A stretch of 64,000 nucleotides of DNA from Pseudomaricurvus albidus. GTDB lineage: Bacteria > Pseudomonadota > Gammaproteobacteria > Pseudomonadales > Cellvibrionaceae. Below are positions 48,964 through 56,999 of the stretch, in pieces. How positions within the stretch are numbered: position 1 is the stretch's first letter; each line of letters opens with the position of its first letter. The DNA lies in contig NZ_JAHKRS010000003.1 in the NCBI RefSeq assembly GCF_018863235.1, positions 310,001 to 374,000 on the forward strand. Direction: 5' to 3'. The translations under genes were made by a program, and so were the position numbers. Under the pieces are notes generated by a model. The model did not search any database. It was not told where the DNA came from and was given only the letters and a program-made list of their open reading frames with translations.

Positions 48964-51129
48964 TCACAGCTGCGGAGGGTGACTGATTTCAAACACCGAC
49001 GAACCCAGAAGGCGCCCCTGAAAGGTCAGATCGACCCGGTACACCCCATCTTCAAAGGCCTGTTGGGTGCGCTCAAAACTCAGAAATTGTTCACCGCGGG
49101 GCTGGTTGATGGCCACATCCACCTGGGCCAGTTCTATCTGCCGATCCTCCTCAAACAGATGCGCGCGAACCACTGCGGCGCCCGGCTCAAAGTTTTCGTA
49201 GGTAAACCCGACGTGCAACTCGCCCATGGCGGGCAAAAAGTGCTCTTGAGGCTGATCTACCCCCATCAGTGACTTGTGACTCACCAGGACGCGGGCAATT
49301 TTAGGCCGGGAAGCCGCCAGAACCGCTTGTTCGTTCCTGAGTTTCAGGACCTGCAAACGTTTGCTGGCAGGGAAATACATCAACGCCCTGGCAATTTCCG
49401 CGCGGGCATCGTCCCAGTCCTGCTGCTGCACTCGCAACTCCACCCGCTGGATCAGCCCGTGTTCAATATCCGCCACGGCCTGCCGGGCCTCAGAATTGTC
49501 GCTGTCGAGCTCCAACACCTGGCGCAGAGTGACGAGTTCATTGGCATTCACCGGCATCAGTACATCCCCCAACAGGCGCTGGCGACGGGCTTTCTCCAAC
49601 AATTGAGCCACCTGCTGGCTGACCGACACCTGCGGCTCGGACACTGGCTGAGCGGCTGATTCGTCCACCTCATCTTCGGCTGATACCTCTTCGAGCTCGC
49701 CCTCCTCGGCGATCTCTTCGGCCTGCTCTTCTTCTATCTCAAAAGCCGTCAGAACCCGCTCAACATCGGAATCAAACGTCAATCCGGAAGGGTCCAGGGA
49801 TGCTTGCGCAGCCTCCGACACCAGAGCGGAATCATACTCTGAGGGACCCGAGCTCATGGCCAGAGCCATGTCCGGCCCGGTTTCAGTGTCTGTTTCGGTG
49901 TCCGCTTCAACCTCTGCGTCAGCTTCCGACCCGGAAGCCGAGATCATTTCGGCCAACATGTCTTCAGCCAGCGCAGGCAGACGCTGCTCCAGGGCCGCAA
50001 TCGGTTGCAGCCGTTCTTCCACCGGCAACTGCTGCTGAAAGTACACGCCATAACCGATGGAAGCAGCGATGCCCACCCCCACCCACCAGGGCCACGTGCT
50101 GTTGCGGGACTTTTCCTCAGGTACGGACTCACTGTCACCGTGGCGGCGATTGAACTGCCCCTGATAACCCGCGTCACGGGTATCTTCATACCCAGCCTGA
50201 TTGCTACCTTCCTCAATCACCAGCCGCTTCAAGGTAGGCACTGTAACCGCCATGGTCGGGGCGCTGTCACTGCAGACGGCACTGGCCTGTGATGAGTCGC
50301 CATGCTTGAACAGACTGAACTCCAGGCTCTCCAACTCGTCTTGCGGCAAAGCGTCCAGGGCTGTCACAAAATCCCCACCGCTTTGATAGCGATGCTCAGG
50401 GTTTTTCGCCAACACCCGATCCAGTATCGGCTGGAAAACCCTCAGCTCCCACGGCAATCTGGGAACCGGTTCAGACACGTGCTGCACCCCCACTGCCACG
50501 GCAGAATCTGCGTCAAAGGGCACCCGCCCCACCAACAGTAAATACAGCACCACCCCCAGGCTGTAGAGATCCGATCTTGGGTCCACCCCCCAGCCCCGGG
50601 CCTGCTCCGGGCTCATATAGTGGGGCGTTCCCAGGGTGGTGCCAGTCTGGGTCATTCCGGCCAGGCCGCCGGACGGGCGGGCTATGCCAAAATCCATCAA
50701 TACAGCGCGCCCGCCTTCGGCATGCAGCATGATGTTGTCGGGTTTGACGTCGCGATGCACATAGCCTTTGCGACCGGCAAAGTTGAGCGCCCGGGCAATG
50801 TCTTTAACCACAGCCAGACGTCTCGACAGAGGCAGGTTGTAGCGAGCCTGTTTAAGGTCGAGACCGGGGATGTATTCCATGGAGAGATAGTGATGATCGC
50901 CTTCAACACCCACGTCGTACACCGTGACGATGTTAGGGTGTACCAAGCGACTGACAATGCGCGCCTCGCTGATAAAGCGCTCGGTGAAAGCGGCGTCTTC
51001 CGCCAGGTTGGGAGCCAGTATTTTAAGCGCGACTTCCCGCTCAAAACTCTGCTGAATGGCCAGATACACCTCAGCCATCCCTCCCTTACCCAAGGGCCTG
51101 ACGATGGAATATCCGGGAATCTTGATCAT
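48964..51129 (-). CDS. Membrane serine/threonine protein kinase
   Basis: 721 residues. N-terminal eukaryote-like kinase: GKGGMAEVYLA (Gly loop 14-21), Lys36, HRDVKPDN (125-132), DFG (146-148), activation loop GTTLGTPHYMSPEQARG. One membrane segment (WPWWVGVGIAASIGYGVYF, about 345-365). The C-terminal half is outside the cytoplasm: a very acidic, low-complexity stretch (repeated Glu-Ala-Asp and Asp-Thr-Glu-Thr), then a helical TPR-like region and a beta-rich end. No phosphatase, FHA or PASTA partner lies nearby. Its signal and targets are unknown. Confidence 0.92.
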   Translation of the reverse strand: MIKIPGYSIVRPLGKGGMAEVYLAIQQSFEREVALKILAPNLAEDAAFTERFISEARIVSRLVHPNIVTVYDVGVEGDHHYLSMEYIPGLDLKQARYNLPLSRRLAVVKDIARALNFAGRKGYVHRDVKPDNIMLHAEGGRAVLMDFGIARPSGGLAGMTQTGTTLGTPHYMSPEQARGWGVDPRSDLYSLGVVLYLLLVGRVPFDADSAVAVGVQHVSEPVPRLPWELRVFQPILDRVLAKNPEHRYQSGGDFVTALDALPQDELESLEFSLFKHGDSSQASAVCSDSAPTMAVTVPTLKRLVIEEGSNQAGYEDTRDAGYQGQFNRRHGDSESVPEEKSRNSTWPWWVGVGIAASIGYGVYFQQQLPVEERLQPIAALEQRLPALAEDMLAEMISASGSEADAEVEADTETDTETGPDMALAMSSGPSEYDSALVSEAAQASLDPSGLTFDSDVERVLTAFEIEEEQAEEIAEEGELEEVSAEDEVDESAAQPVSEPQVSVSQQVAQLLEKARRQRLLGDVLMPVNANELVTLRQVLELDSDNSEARQAVADIEHGLIQRVELRVQQQDWDDARAEIARALMYFPASKRLQVLKLRNEQAVLAASRPKIARVLVSHKSLMGVDQPQEHFLPAMGELHVGFTYENFEPGAAVVRAHLFEEDRQIELAQVDVAINQPRGEQFLSFERTQQAFEDGVYRVDLTFQGRLLGSSVFEISHPPQL

Positions 51130-51274
51130 GGAAGCACTATCAACATACCATCAACGCTCTGGGCAGAAACACACATCACGGTTTCCGATACCCTCTGATT
51201 CAATGTGACATTCATCCGTGACGTACAGTTTGAAACGTTATGCCGCGAACCGGCCGCAGAGTCAACCGCCGCGA

Positions 51275-52057
51275 TCACCAGCGATGCTTGCGGCGCCACT
51301 GCTGGTACCAGAGCATAAATCCGCTGAACGCCAGAAACAGCAACAGGATGGCAGCCAAGTCCACTAGCCAGACCCCCAGACGACCACCGATGCGCCCGCT
51401 GTGCAGATCCAGCATCACCCTCTCCCAGGATAACTGAACCCCCAACTGTTCGTGCATCAGCCGATCTCTTAATTCGTCCGGCAGGGCTGCGGGACGACTC
51501 CAGTCCACTGAGGCATCCTCGCGAGGCTCCCAGCGCACCTGTTCAAGATCCGCCTGCACAGTTTGACCGTTGTTCAGGCAAACTTCTCCCGAGCACTGTC
51601 CAATAGCGCTGAGCGGGACGGGCAGCTCGTAAGTCTCCCCAAGTCGTTCAAGCAGATCGCCGTCGGGCGTCAGCAACAGCAACTCGTGGGAACAGGCGAC
51701 GACCAGCCAGCGATCCGTCAACACCCCGCCCACCAGACGCTGGCGACACTGGGCTGCCTGTTGGCCATTGAGATAGACATAGCCCTGATCATCGCCACTG
51801 AGCCAGCCATCCCCCACCGAAAAACTGGTCAGTTCGGGCGCTTTCACACCGTAATGCTGCAACAACCAGGCCTGACGTACAGGAAGGCTGCCCAGTCCCA
51901 GATCGCTGGTGTGATTCAGAAGAAAACCGGTGATGGAAACCACAACCACGATGAGCGCGGCGACAACGCCCAGGCGTCGATGCCAACGCCAAAAAAAGGG
52001 GCGCCAGGAGAGCAGTCGGGATTTAGGGCGCGGAGGCCTGTTGTTTGATGTCTTCAT
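51275..52057 (-). CDS. PepSY-associated membrane protein
   Basis: 260 residues. N-terminal FWRWHRRLGVVAALIVVVVSITGFLLNHT and C-terminal MLDLHSGRIGGRLGVWLVDLAAILLLFLAFSGFMLWYQQ are the paired helices and conserved histidines of the PepSY_TM group. A periplasmic domain of about 170 residues lies between them, with cysteines in AQCRQRL, VACSHE and IGQCSGEVCLN. Relatives include siderophore-associated ferric reductases. The start lies inside the FMN-binding gene (35-base overlap), so the two are coupled. Confidence 0.85.
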   Translation of the reverse strand: MKTSNNRPPRPKSRLLSWRPFFWRWHRRLGVVAALIVVVVSITGFLLNHTSDLGLGSLPVRQAWLLQHYGVKAPELTSFSVGDGWLSGDDQGYVYLNGQQAAQCRQRLVGGVLTDRWLVVACSHELLLLTPDGDLLERLGETYELPVPLSAIGQCSGEVCLNNGQTVQADLEQVRWEPREDASVDWSRPAALPDELRDRLMHEQLGVQLSWERVMLDLHSGRIGGRLGVWLVDLAAILLLFLAFSGFMLWYQQWRRKHRW

Positions 52058-52640
52058 GGACGATTGATGGGTCTGGATCCGCTGAGAAAGGGGTCAATTG
52101 GTGACAGAAAAGCGCCAGTGTAGCGATTTTCGTCATGGCCCGCACGGACAGAGTGGCACCGGTGATGCCATCAATGTTGCCGTCCAGCCTCGGAGGCTGT
52201 TCGGCGGTCAATTTCAATTGCTGAAACTGACGGGTAAAAAACGGGTGGCGAACCTCTCCGCCGCGGCTTTCCCGGTATTCCATGACCACCACATCGTCGA
52301 TCTGGTCACCGTCGACAATCACGCCAAAGGTAATGGGCATTTCCTTACCCACTTCTTCGAACACCCAGACGGTACGCTGCTCATACCCCCAGTAACGCAC
52401 CCGGAGCGATCGAAAGCTGCGTCCCAAAATGGCTTCCATAACCTCTCGCTGTGGCTGAGTCACCCAAAGGGTTTGCCACTCGACCGACTGTTCGGGAAAC
52501 GCCTGCTGGCGCAATTCATCCAGCGAGACATAACTGCCCTTTTGGGCGTGAACATCCATCGCCCACAAGCTCCCCAACAAAGCCAGCCAATGCATCCAGA
52601 CAGGGAAGGATTGTCGAATCATCATGGTTCTCTCACGCAT
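52023..52640 (-). CDS. FMN-binding domain protein, exported
   Basis: 205 residues; ATGs at 52625 and 52622 are alternative starts with GAGAG upstream. Signal peptide ends near MDVHAQ. The FMN-binding domain has DGNIDGITGATLS, which matches the covalent flavin attachment consensus D-G-x-(S/T)-G-A-T; the Thr of GAT would be the acceptor for an ApbE-type flavin transferase. No apbE is in this window. Upstream is the porin, with a strong hairpin between; downstream is the PepSY protein. Probably a periplasmic one-electron carrier. Confidence 0.87.
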   Translation of the reverse strand: MRERTMMIRQSFPVWMHWLALLGSLWAMDVHAQKGSYVSLDELRQQAFPEQSVEWQTLWVTQPQREVMEAILGRSFRSLRVRYWGYEQRTVWVFEEVGKEMPITFGVIVDGDQIDDVVVMEYRESRGGEVRHPFFTRQFQQLKLTAEQPPRLDGNIDGITGATLSVRAMTKIATLALFCHQLTPFSADPDPSIVHEDIKQQASAP

Positions 52641-52654
52641 AAAACCTTAAACGA

Positions 52655-52680
52655 CATAGGGGCGCCCATGCGCCCCTATG
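52655..52680 (-). terminator. Strong intercistronic hairpin (attenuator-like)
   Basis: CATAGGGGCGC and its exact complement GCGCCCCTATG enclose a 4-base loop. It follows the porin stop by 16 bases. On the minus strand it is followed by TCGTTTAAGG, a poor U-tract, so partial termination or mRNA protection that favours porin over the downstream genes is likely. Confidence 0.65.
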
Positions 52681-52696
52681 CCTTCGGTTGTTCCGA

Positions 52697-53914
52697 TCAG
52701 TAGAAAGACCAGCCCACACCCAGATTCAGAGCATCGCCATCGGAGCCATTGCTCTCGCTGACAAAGTCGGTGTAGTCAGCTTTCAGTACCACCGTTGGGG
52801 TCAGCCAGTAATTCAGACCGTACTCCCACACTTCGGTATCATCAGAACTGCTCAGGCCTGCCTCATTGTTGTACTCACTGTAGCGAGCAAAAAAGCCCAG
52901 CTTGTCAGTGGCCTTGAATGAAGGCTCGATGTACCAGCCATCCTGCTTGTCTCTGCCGGTCAGCTCAAAACCATCGCCGTCCACATCCCACTGCGCCCAC
53001 AGAGCACGTACGCCGAAAGGTCCGGCATTGTATATGGCATGCGCTTCGGTCAACCAGGCAGACGCCTCACTGGCGGCACCCTGAGTGATGTCCTGTTGAT
53101 ACTGCACGGTTGCCGCCAGCTCCAGACCGGGAACGCCGGTGTACTTCACACGGCCGGTGTAGGCCAGATCTTCCGCTGTAGCTTTGGCAGACTTCTGACG
53201 ACCACCGCGGATCGAGCCGCCATCGTCGGTTTTCAGACCGCTGTGCAGTGCCAGGTTGTAGCTCAGGCCAGGCAGCAGCTCACCCTTGGATTGAGCACCG
53301 GTTTCCCACCAGGTGGTCGGAATGATGTTTTTCTCAACCAGGTTGCGCTCGGTACCGTAAAAGGTGTCCGGCTCGTGAGTTTCATTAAGGATACCCACAG
53401 GAATCAGGAACTGACCAATCTGGGCGCTGTGATTGGCGGCGTAATCCCACTCGATATAGGCCTGTTCCAGCTCCACTTCACCCGGCTTGTCGTCTCCAGA
53501 CAGACCGTGCTCAATTTCCAGCTCGGAGAAGAAGCGAACATCGTCGCTGAATTGATGCCCCAGGAACAACACAAAGCGGTGCGCATCTACCTGGTCATCT
53601 TTGTCCTCAAAGCGGTTAAAGTGGTGCTCGCCGTAGCCGCCAATCTTGGTTTTTTCTACCCAATTGGCCACTTTGTTGAGAGTCTCACTACCTACGACAC
53701 CTTTCTCAACCGCGTCGGCGGTTGCCGCCACCTTGACCTCGGTCTGCTGCAGCTTGGCGTCAGTCTGCCCCAACTGGGACTTCAGAGATTTGATTTCCGC
53801 CTGTTGCGCCTGGATGATTTGCCACATTTCTTCCAGTGATGGCGTATTGTCCGCCGCCTGTGCAGTCGCTGCGACCAGACCAATAGCCGTCGCCAGTAAT
53901 GATTTCTTCAACAT
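52697..53914 (-). CDS. Outer-membrane porin-like protein
   Basis: 405 residues. Signal peptide MLKKSLLATAIGLVAATAQA, then a predicted coiled coil (about 28-60, QAEIKSLKSQLGQTDAKLQQ), then a beta-barrel beginning GGYGEHHFNRF and ending LNLGVGWSFY with a terminal aromatic. This architecture resembles Porin_O_P family channels (OprP/OprO style). First gene of a Fur-box-controlled unit with an FMN-binding protein and a PepSY membrane protein. Substrate unknown. Confidence 0.85.
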   Translation of the reverse strand: MLKKSLLATAIGLVAATAQAADNTPSLEEMWQIIQAQQAEIKSLKSQLGQTDAKLQQTEVKVAATADAVEKGVVGSETLNKVANWVEKTKIGGYGEHHFNRFEDKDDQVDAHRFVLFLGHQFSDDVRFFSELEIEHGLSGDDKPGEVELEQAYIEWDYAANHSAQIGQFLIPVGILNETHEPDTFYGTERNLVEKNIIPTTWWETGAQSKGELLPGLSYNLALHSGLKTDDGGSIRGGRQKSAKATAEDLAYTGRVKYTGVPGLELAATVQYQQDITQGAASEASAWLTEAHAIYNAGPFGVRALWAQWDVDGDGFELTGRDKQDGWYIEPSFKATDKLGFFARYSEYNNEAGLSSSDDTEVWEYGLNYWLTPTVVLKADYTDFVSESNGSDGDALNLGVGWSFY

Positions 53915-54023
53915 ACCCCCTCCTTAACCAATTGTTTTATGTACTGTGCAGTAAAGAATTCTTGCGTTTGAAACAGCCTTTCTCTCACCCCCCAACAGAT
54001 GAGTCCCGACAAAGGCGACGCGA

Positions 54024-54052
54024 ACATTAAACTAACTGATAGTAATTATCAA
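54024..54052 (-). promoter_or_regulatory. Promoter of porin/FMN/PepSY operon
   Basis: On the minus strand TTGATA (54047-54052), a 17-base spacer and TAATGT (54024-54029) make a good sigma-70 promoter about 110 bases before the porin ATG. The Fur-like box at 54037-54051 covers the -35 element and half of the spacer. Confidence 0.6.
54037..54051. promoter_or_regulatory. Fur box
   Basis: TGATAGTAATTATCA fits the 7-1-7 Fur consensus TGATAAT-N-ATTATCA at 13 of 14 defined positions. Placement over the -35 element of the porin promoter predicts iron-dependent repression. Confidence 0.75.
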
Positions 54053-54097
54053 TACCAATGGTAAATAATAGTTATGAACAGTATTTTTGAGCCATAA

Positions 54098-54121
54098 AAA
54101 AACCCGCCAATGGCGGGTTTT
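54098..54121 (-). terminator. Rho-independent terminator after grxD
   Basis: On the minus strand CCCGCC / GGCGGG with a 3-base loop is followed by seven T residues. It lies 35 bases after the grxD stop and separates grxD from the porin operon promoter. Confidence 0.9.
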
Positions 54122-54155
54122 CGGGGCTTGCAAGCCGGGCGGTTAAGCTTTGACG

Positions 54156-54479
54156 TTACTCCGCAGGCGTTGCTGCCGATTCGATCAGGGTTTTCAGCTC
54201 ACCGTTTTCGTGCATCTCAGTCACGATGTCGCAACCGCCAACCAGCTCGCCTTTTACCCACAACTGCGGGAAAGTCGGCCAGTTTGCGTACTTGGGCAGG
54301 TTGGTGCGGATATCCGGGTTCGACAAAACATCCACGTAGGCAAAGCGCTGGCCGCACTCCATCACCGCCTGGGAGGTACGCATGGAAAAACCACACTGAG
54401 GGGCGTTGGGGGAGCCTTTCATATAAAGGATCACGTCGTTTTCTTCAATTTGCTGCTTGATGGTATCCATGATGTCCAT
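54156..54479 (-). CDS. grxD: Monothiol glutaredoxin Grx4 type
   Basis: 107 residues. The CGFS active site (Cys29) is preceded by KGSPNAPQ, and the later WPTFPQLWVKGELVGGCDIV is the glutathione-binding region. Such proteins carry and deliver [2Fe-2S] clusters with BolA partners and glutathione. Divergent from argD; own terminator downstream. Confidence 0.97.
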   Translation of the reverse strand: MDIMDTIKQQIEENDVILYMKGSPNAPQCGFSMRTSQAVMECGQRFAYVDVLSNPDIRTNLPKYANWPTFPQLWVKGELVGGCDIVTEMHENGELKTLIESAATPAE

Positions 54480-54701
54480 AGAAAGTACTACCTCGGTTGT
54501 CGTCAGTGGTTCATATCGGCCATATTAATAGCCTTTGTTCATCAAAGGCGGCACCGTAAAACCCAGTGTCGCACTCAAGTATTGCAGTATTCTACCGCAA
54601 TCTCGCCATGACCGTCATCCATCCAGCGTGACACCGCTCCGCAGCTGGCCCCTCAGCCATTGCCAACCCCGATAATTGCTTATAGTATTTCCCTCTTACC
54701 T

Positions 54702-54730
54702 CAGGCAGCCAGCGCTGCCTGTTTTTATTT
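54702..54730 (+). terminator. Intrinsic terminator in argD leader (attenuator or sRNA end)
   Basis: CAGGCAG / CTGCCTG stem with a 6-base loop and TTTTTATTT tail, on the plus strand. There is no plus-strand gene upstream for at least 200 bases, so it would end a short leader transcript or a small RNA. Confidence 0.7.
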
Positions 54731-54752
54731 CGGGATCAAAATTTTGATCCCG
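54731..54752. promoter_or_regulatory. 22-bp perfect palindrome upstream of argD
   Basis: CGGGATCAAAA is followed directly by its reverse complement, with no mismatch. It starts one base after the terminator T-run and lies 49 bases before the argD ATG. Could bind a dimeric regulator or form a leader hairpin. It does not look like a standard ArgR box to me. Confidence 0.65.
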
Positions 54753-54801
54753 ACACGCCTATTTTGATTTGAGCCCTATACAGGCATTGAGGAGTAACAC
54801 C

Positions 54802-55965
54802 ATGGCCACCACAGCCCTGATGAATACCTACGGCGAGCGCAAGCTTACCCTGGTGAAAGGAGAAGGAGTCTATCTGTGGGACGACCAGGGCCGACGCTAT
54901 CTTGATGCGCTCAGCGGTATTGCCGTCTGCGGTCTGGGGCACAGCCATCCCGGCCTGACAGCAGCCATCAGCGAACAGGCTGGGACACTGCTGCACGTGT
55001 CCAATTTATACAACACCGAGCCTTCACAACAATTGGCCGATCTGCTGCGCGCAGAAACCGGCATGGAGAATATGTTTTTCTCCAATTCCGGCGCAGAAGC
55101 CAATGAAGCGGCCATTAAAATTGCCCGCAAGTTCGGCAATGATCAGGGCATCCAAAACCCGACCATCATCACCATGAACGGCAGCTTCCACGGTCGCACC
55201 ATGGCCACCCTGACGGCAACCGGGAACCCCAAGGTGAAAGAAGGCTTTACGCCGCTGCTTGAGGGTTTTATTCATGTGGATTACAACGATATCGATGCAC
55301 TTAAAGCCATCGACAACAGCGATGTCGTTGCGATTCTGGTCGAGCCGGTACAGGGCGAAGGTGGCGTTAAAGTCCCCGCGGACGATTATCTGGTTCAGCT
55401 GCGCGAGTTGTGTGATCAGCGCGGCTGGCTGCTGATGCTCGACGAAATCCAGACCGGTAACGGTCGTACCGGCGAGCTGTACGCATTCCAGCACACGGGA
55501 ATCATGCCGGATGTGCTGACCACAGCCAAAGGATTGGGCAACGGCCTGCCCATTGGCGCCTGCATGGCATATGGCAAGGCTGCGCAGGTGTTGCAACCGG
55601 GCAATCACGGCTCGACCTACGGCGGCAATCCGCTGGTGTGCCAGGGCGCCTACACCGTGATTCGCACCCTGCTGGACGACGGACTGATCGCCAATGCCAA
55701 AACCATCGGCAGCTATTTGCTCGACGGTTTTAACCGCGAGCTGGAAGGTGAAGCCAAAGTACAGAATATTCGCGGCAAAGGACTGATGATCGGCATAGAG
55801 CTGACCCAGCCCTGCGCCGAGCTGGTGGGAGCCGCGGCGGAAGCCGGCCTGCTGATTAACGTCACAGCCGGCAATACAGTCCGTCTGCTGCCACCACTGA
55901 TTACCACCGAGGCCGACGCCGATCAGATTATCGCAATCGTCAGCCAATTGATTCGCAATCTTTAA
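54802..55965 (+). CDS. argD: Acetylornithine aminotransferase
   Basis: 387 residues from the ATG at 54802 with GAGGAG 7 bases upstream. Class-III PLP aminotransferase: SNSGAEANEAAIKIARK, LMLDEIQTGNGRTG (Asp214 contacts PLP), and the Schiff-base Lys243 in TTAKGLGNGLPIG. Forms N-acetylornithine in arginine synthesis and often also succinyl-diaminopimelate in lysine synthesis. argF follows after 36 bases. Confidence 0.95.
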   Translation: MATTALMNTYGERKLTLVKGEGVYLWDDQGRRYLDALSGIAVCGLGHSHPGLTAAISEQAGTLLHVSNLYNTEPSQQLADLLRAETGMENMFFSNSGAEANEAAIKIARKFGNDQGIQNPTIITMNGSFHGRTMATLTATGNPKVKEGFTPLLEGFIHVDYNDIDALKAIDNSDVVAILVEPVQGEGGVKVPADDYLVQLRELCDQRGWLLMLDEIQTGNGRTGELYAFQHTGIMPDVLTTAKGLGNGLPIGACMAYGKAAQVLQPGNHGSTYGGNPLVCQGAYTVIRTLLDDGLIANAKTIGSYLLDGFNRELEGEAKVQNIRGKGLMIGIELTQPCAELVGAAAEAGLLINVTAGNTVRLLPPLITTEADADQIIAIVSQLIRNL

Positions 55966-56001
55966 CGATTGATACACTCCTAAATTTAAGAGGGATCCAG
56001 C

Positions 56002-56913
56002 ATGTCAGTCAGACATTTTTTGACATTGCGCGACCTAACCCCCGAAGAGTTGATGCAAATCATCAACCGGGCCATTGAAATGAAAGCCCTGCACACCCAG
56101 GGCGGCGCCGGCGAGCCATTTAAGAACAAAGTGCTGGGCATGATTTTTGAGAAGTCGTCCACCCGCACCCGCGTATCATTTGAAGCGGGCATGGCGCAAC
56201 TGGGCGGTTCTGCGCTGTTCCTGTCTCCCAGAGACACCCAGCTGGGCCGCGGCGAGCCGATCGAAGATTCCGCGCGCGTACTCTCGCGCATGGTGGACAT
56301 GGTGATGATCCGCACCTTTGAACACGAGAAAATTGAACGTTTCGCGCAGTTTTCCCGCGTGCCGGTGATCAACGCCCTGACCGATGATTACCACCCCTGT
56401 CAGCTGCTGGCCGACATTCAGACTTACGTTGAGCAGCGCGGCAACCCGCAGGGAAAGACCGTAGCCTGGGTGGGGGACGGCAACAATATGTGTCACTCCT
56501 ACATCAATGCCGCGGCCATGTGCGACTTCAAACTGAACATCGCCTGCCCTGAAGGTTTTGATCCCGACCCTAAACTGGTGGCCGAACACGCCGACCGGGT
56601 GACCATCACCCGCGACCCCAAAGAGGCCGTCAAAGACGCAGATTGGGTAGCAACCGATGTCTGGGCCTCTATGGGACAAGAGGAAGAACAGAAAGAACGC
56701 GAAGCACAATTTGCCGGCTATCAGGTGAATCACGAAATGATGGCGCTGGCTCACGATGATGCGATCTTCATGCACTGTCTGCCGGCTCACCGCGGTGAAG
56801 AAGTCAGTGCCGAGCTGCTGGAAGACGAATCCATTTCCGTGGTCTGGGACGAGGCGGAAAACCGTCTGCACGCCCAGAAAGCACTGATGGAGTTTCTGCT
56901 GCAAAGCTGCTGA
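56002..56913 (+). CDS. argF: Ornithine carbamoyltransferase, anabolic
   Basis: 303 residues. Carbamoyl-phosphate loop SSTRTRVSF (52-60), HPCQLLAD (about 131-138), and the ornithine-binding [13 protein letters not shown]. Makes citrulline from ornithine and carbamoyl phosphate. GAGGGAT lies before the ATG. The short form, without the C-terminal features of catabolic enzymes, suggests the biosynthetic role. A terminator follows. Confidence 0.96.
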   Translation: MSVRHFLTLRDLTPEELMQIINRAIEMKALHTQGGAGEPFKNKVLGMIFEKSSTRTRVSFEAGMAQLGGSALFLSPRDTQLGRGEPIEDSARVLSRMVDMVMIRTFEHEKIERFAQFSRVPVINALTDDYHPCQLLADIQTYVEQRGNPQGKTVAWVGDGNNMCHSYINAAAMCDFKLNIACPEGFDPDPKLVAEHADRVTITRDPKEAVKDADWVATDVWASMGQEEEQKEREAQFAGYQVNHEMMALAHDDAIFMHCLPAHRGEEVSAELLEDESISVVWDEAENRLHAQKALMEFLLQSC

Positions 56914-56937
56914 GCTTAAACCCGCTCTAACTCCATG

Positions 56938-56975
56938 AAACGCCCCTCACCGGTATTCACCTGAGGGGCGTTTTT
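56938..56975 (+). terminator. Rho-independent terminator after argF
   Basis: AACGCCCCTCA pairs with TGAGGGGCGTT, 12-base loop, then more T. On the minus strand the tail is only TTTCAT, so it serves argF mainly and possibly ggt weakly. Confidence 0.9.
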
Positions 56976-56999
56976 GTTTAGCAGCCTGAGTCTAACGGC

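Larger units (their letters stand above)
54480..54801. other. Divergent region grxD / argD
   Basis: 322 bases with no convincing gene. The right part holds a TATAGT (54681-54686) that may be a -10 element, an intrinsic terminator (54702-54730) and a 22-bp palindrome (54731-54752), all before argD. Confidence 0.5.

Noticed and set aside
55024-55977. 317-codon open frame on the minus strand
   Set aside because: Antisense to argD, which has full PLP-enzyme motifs.
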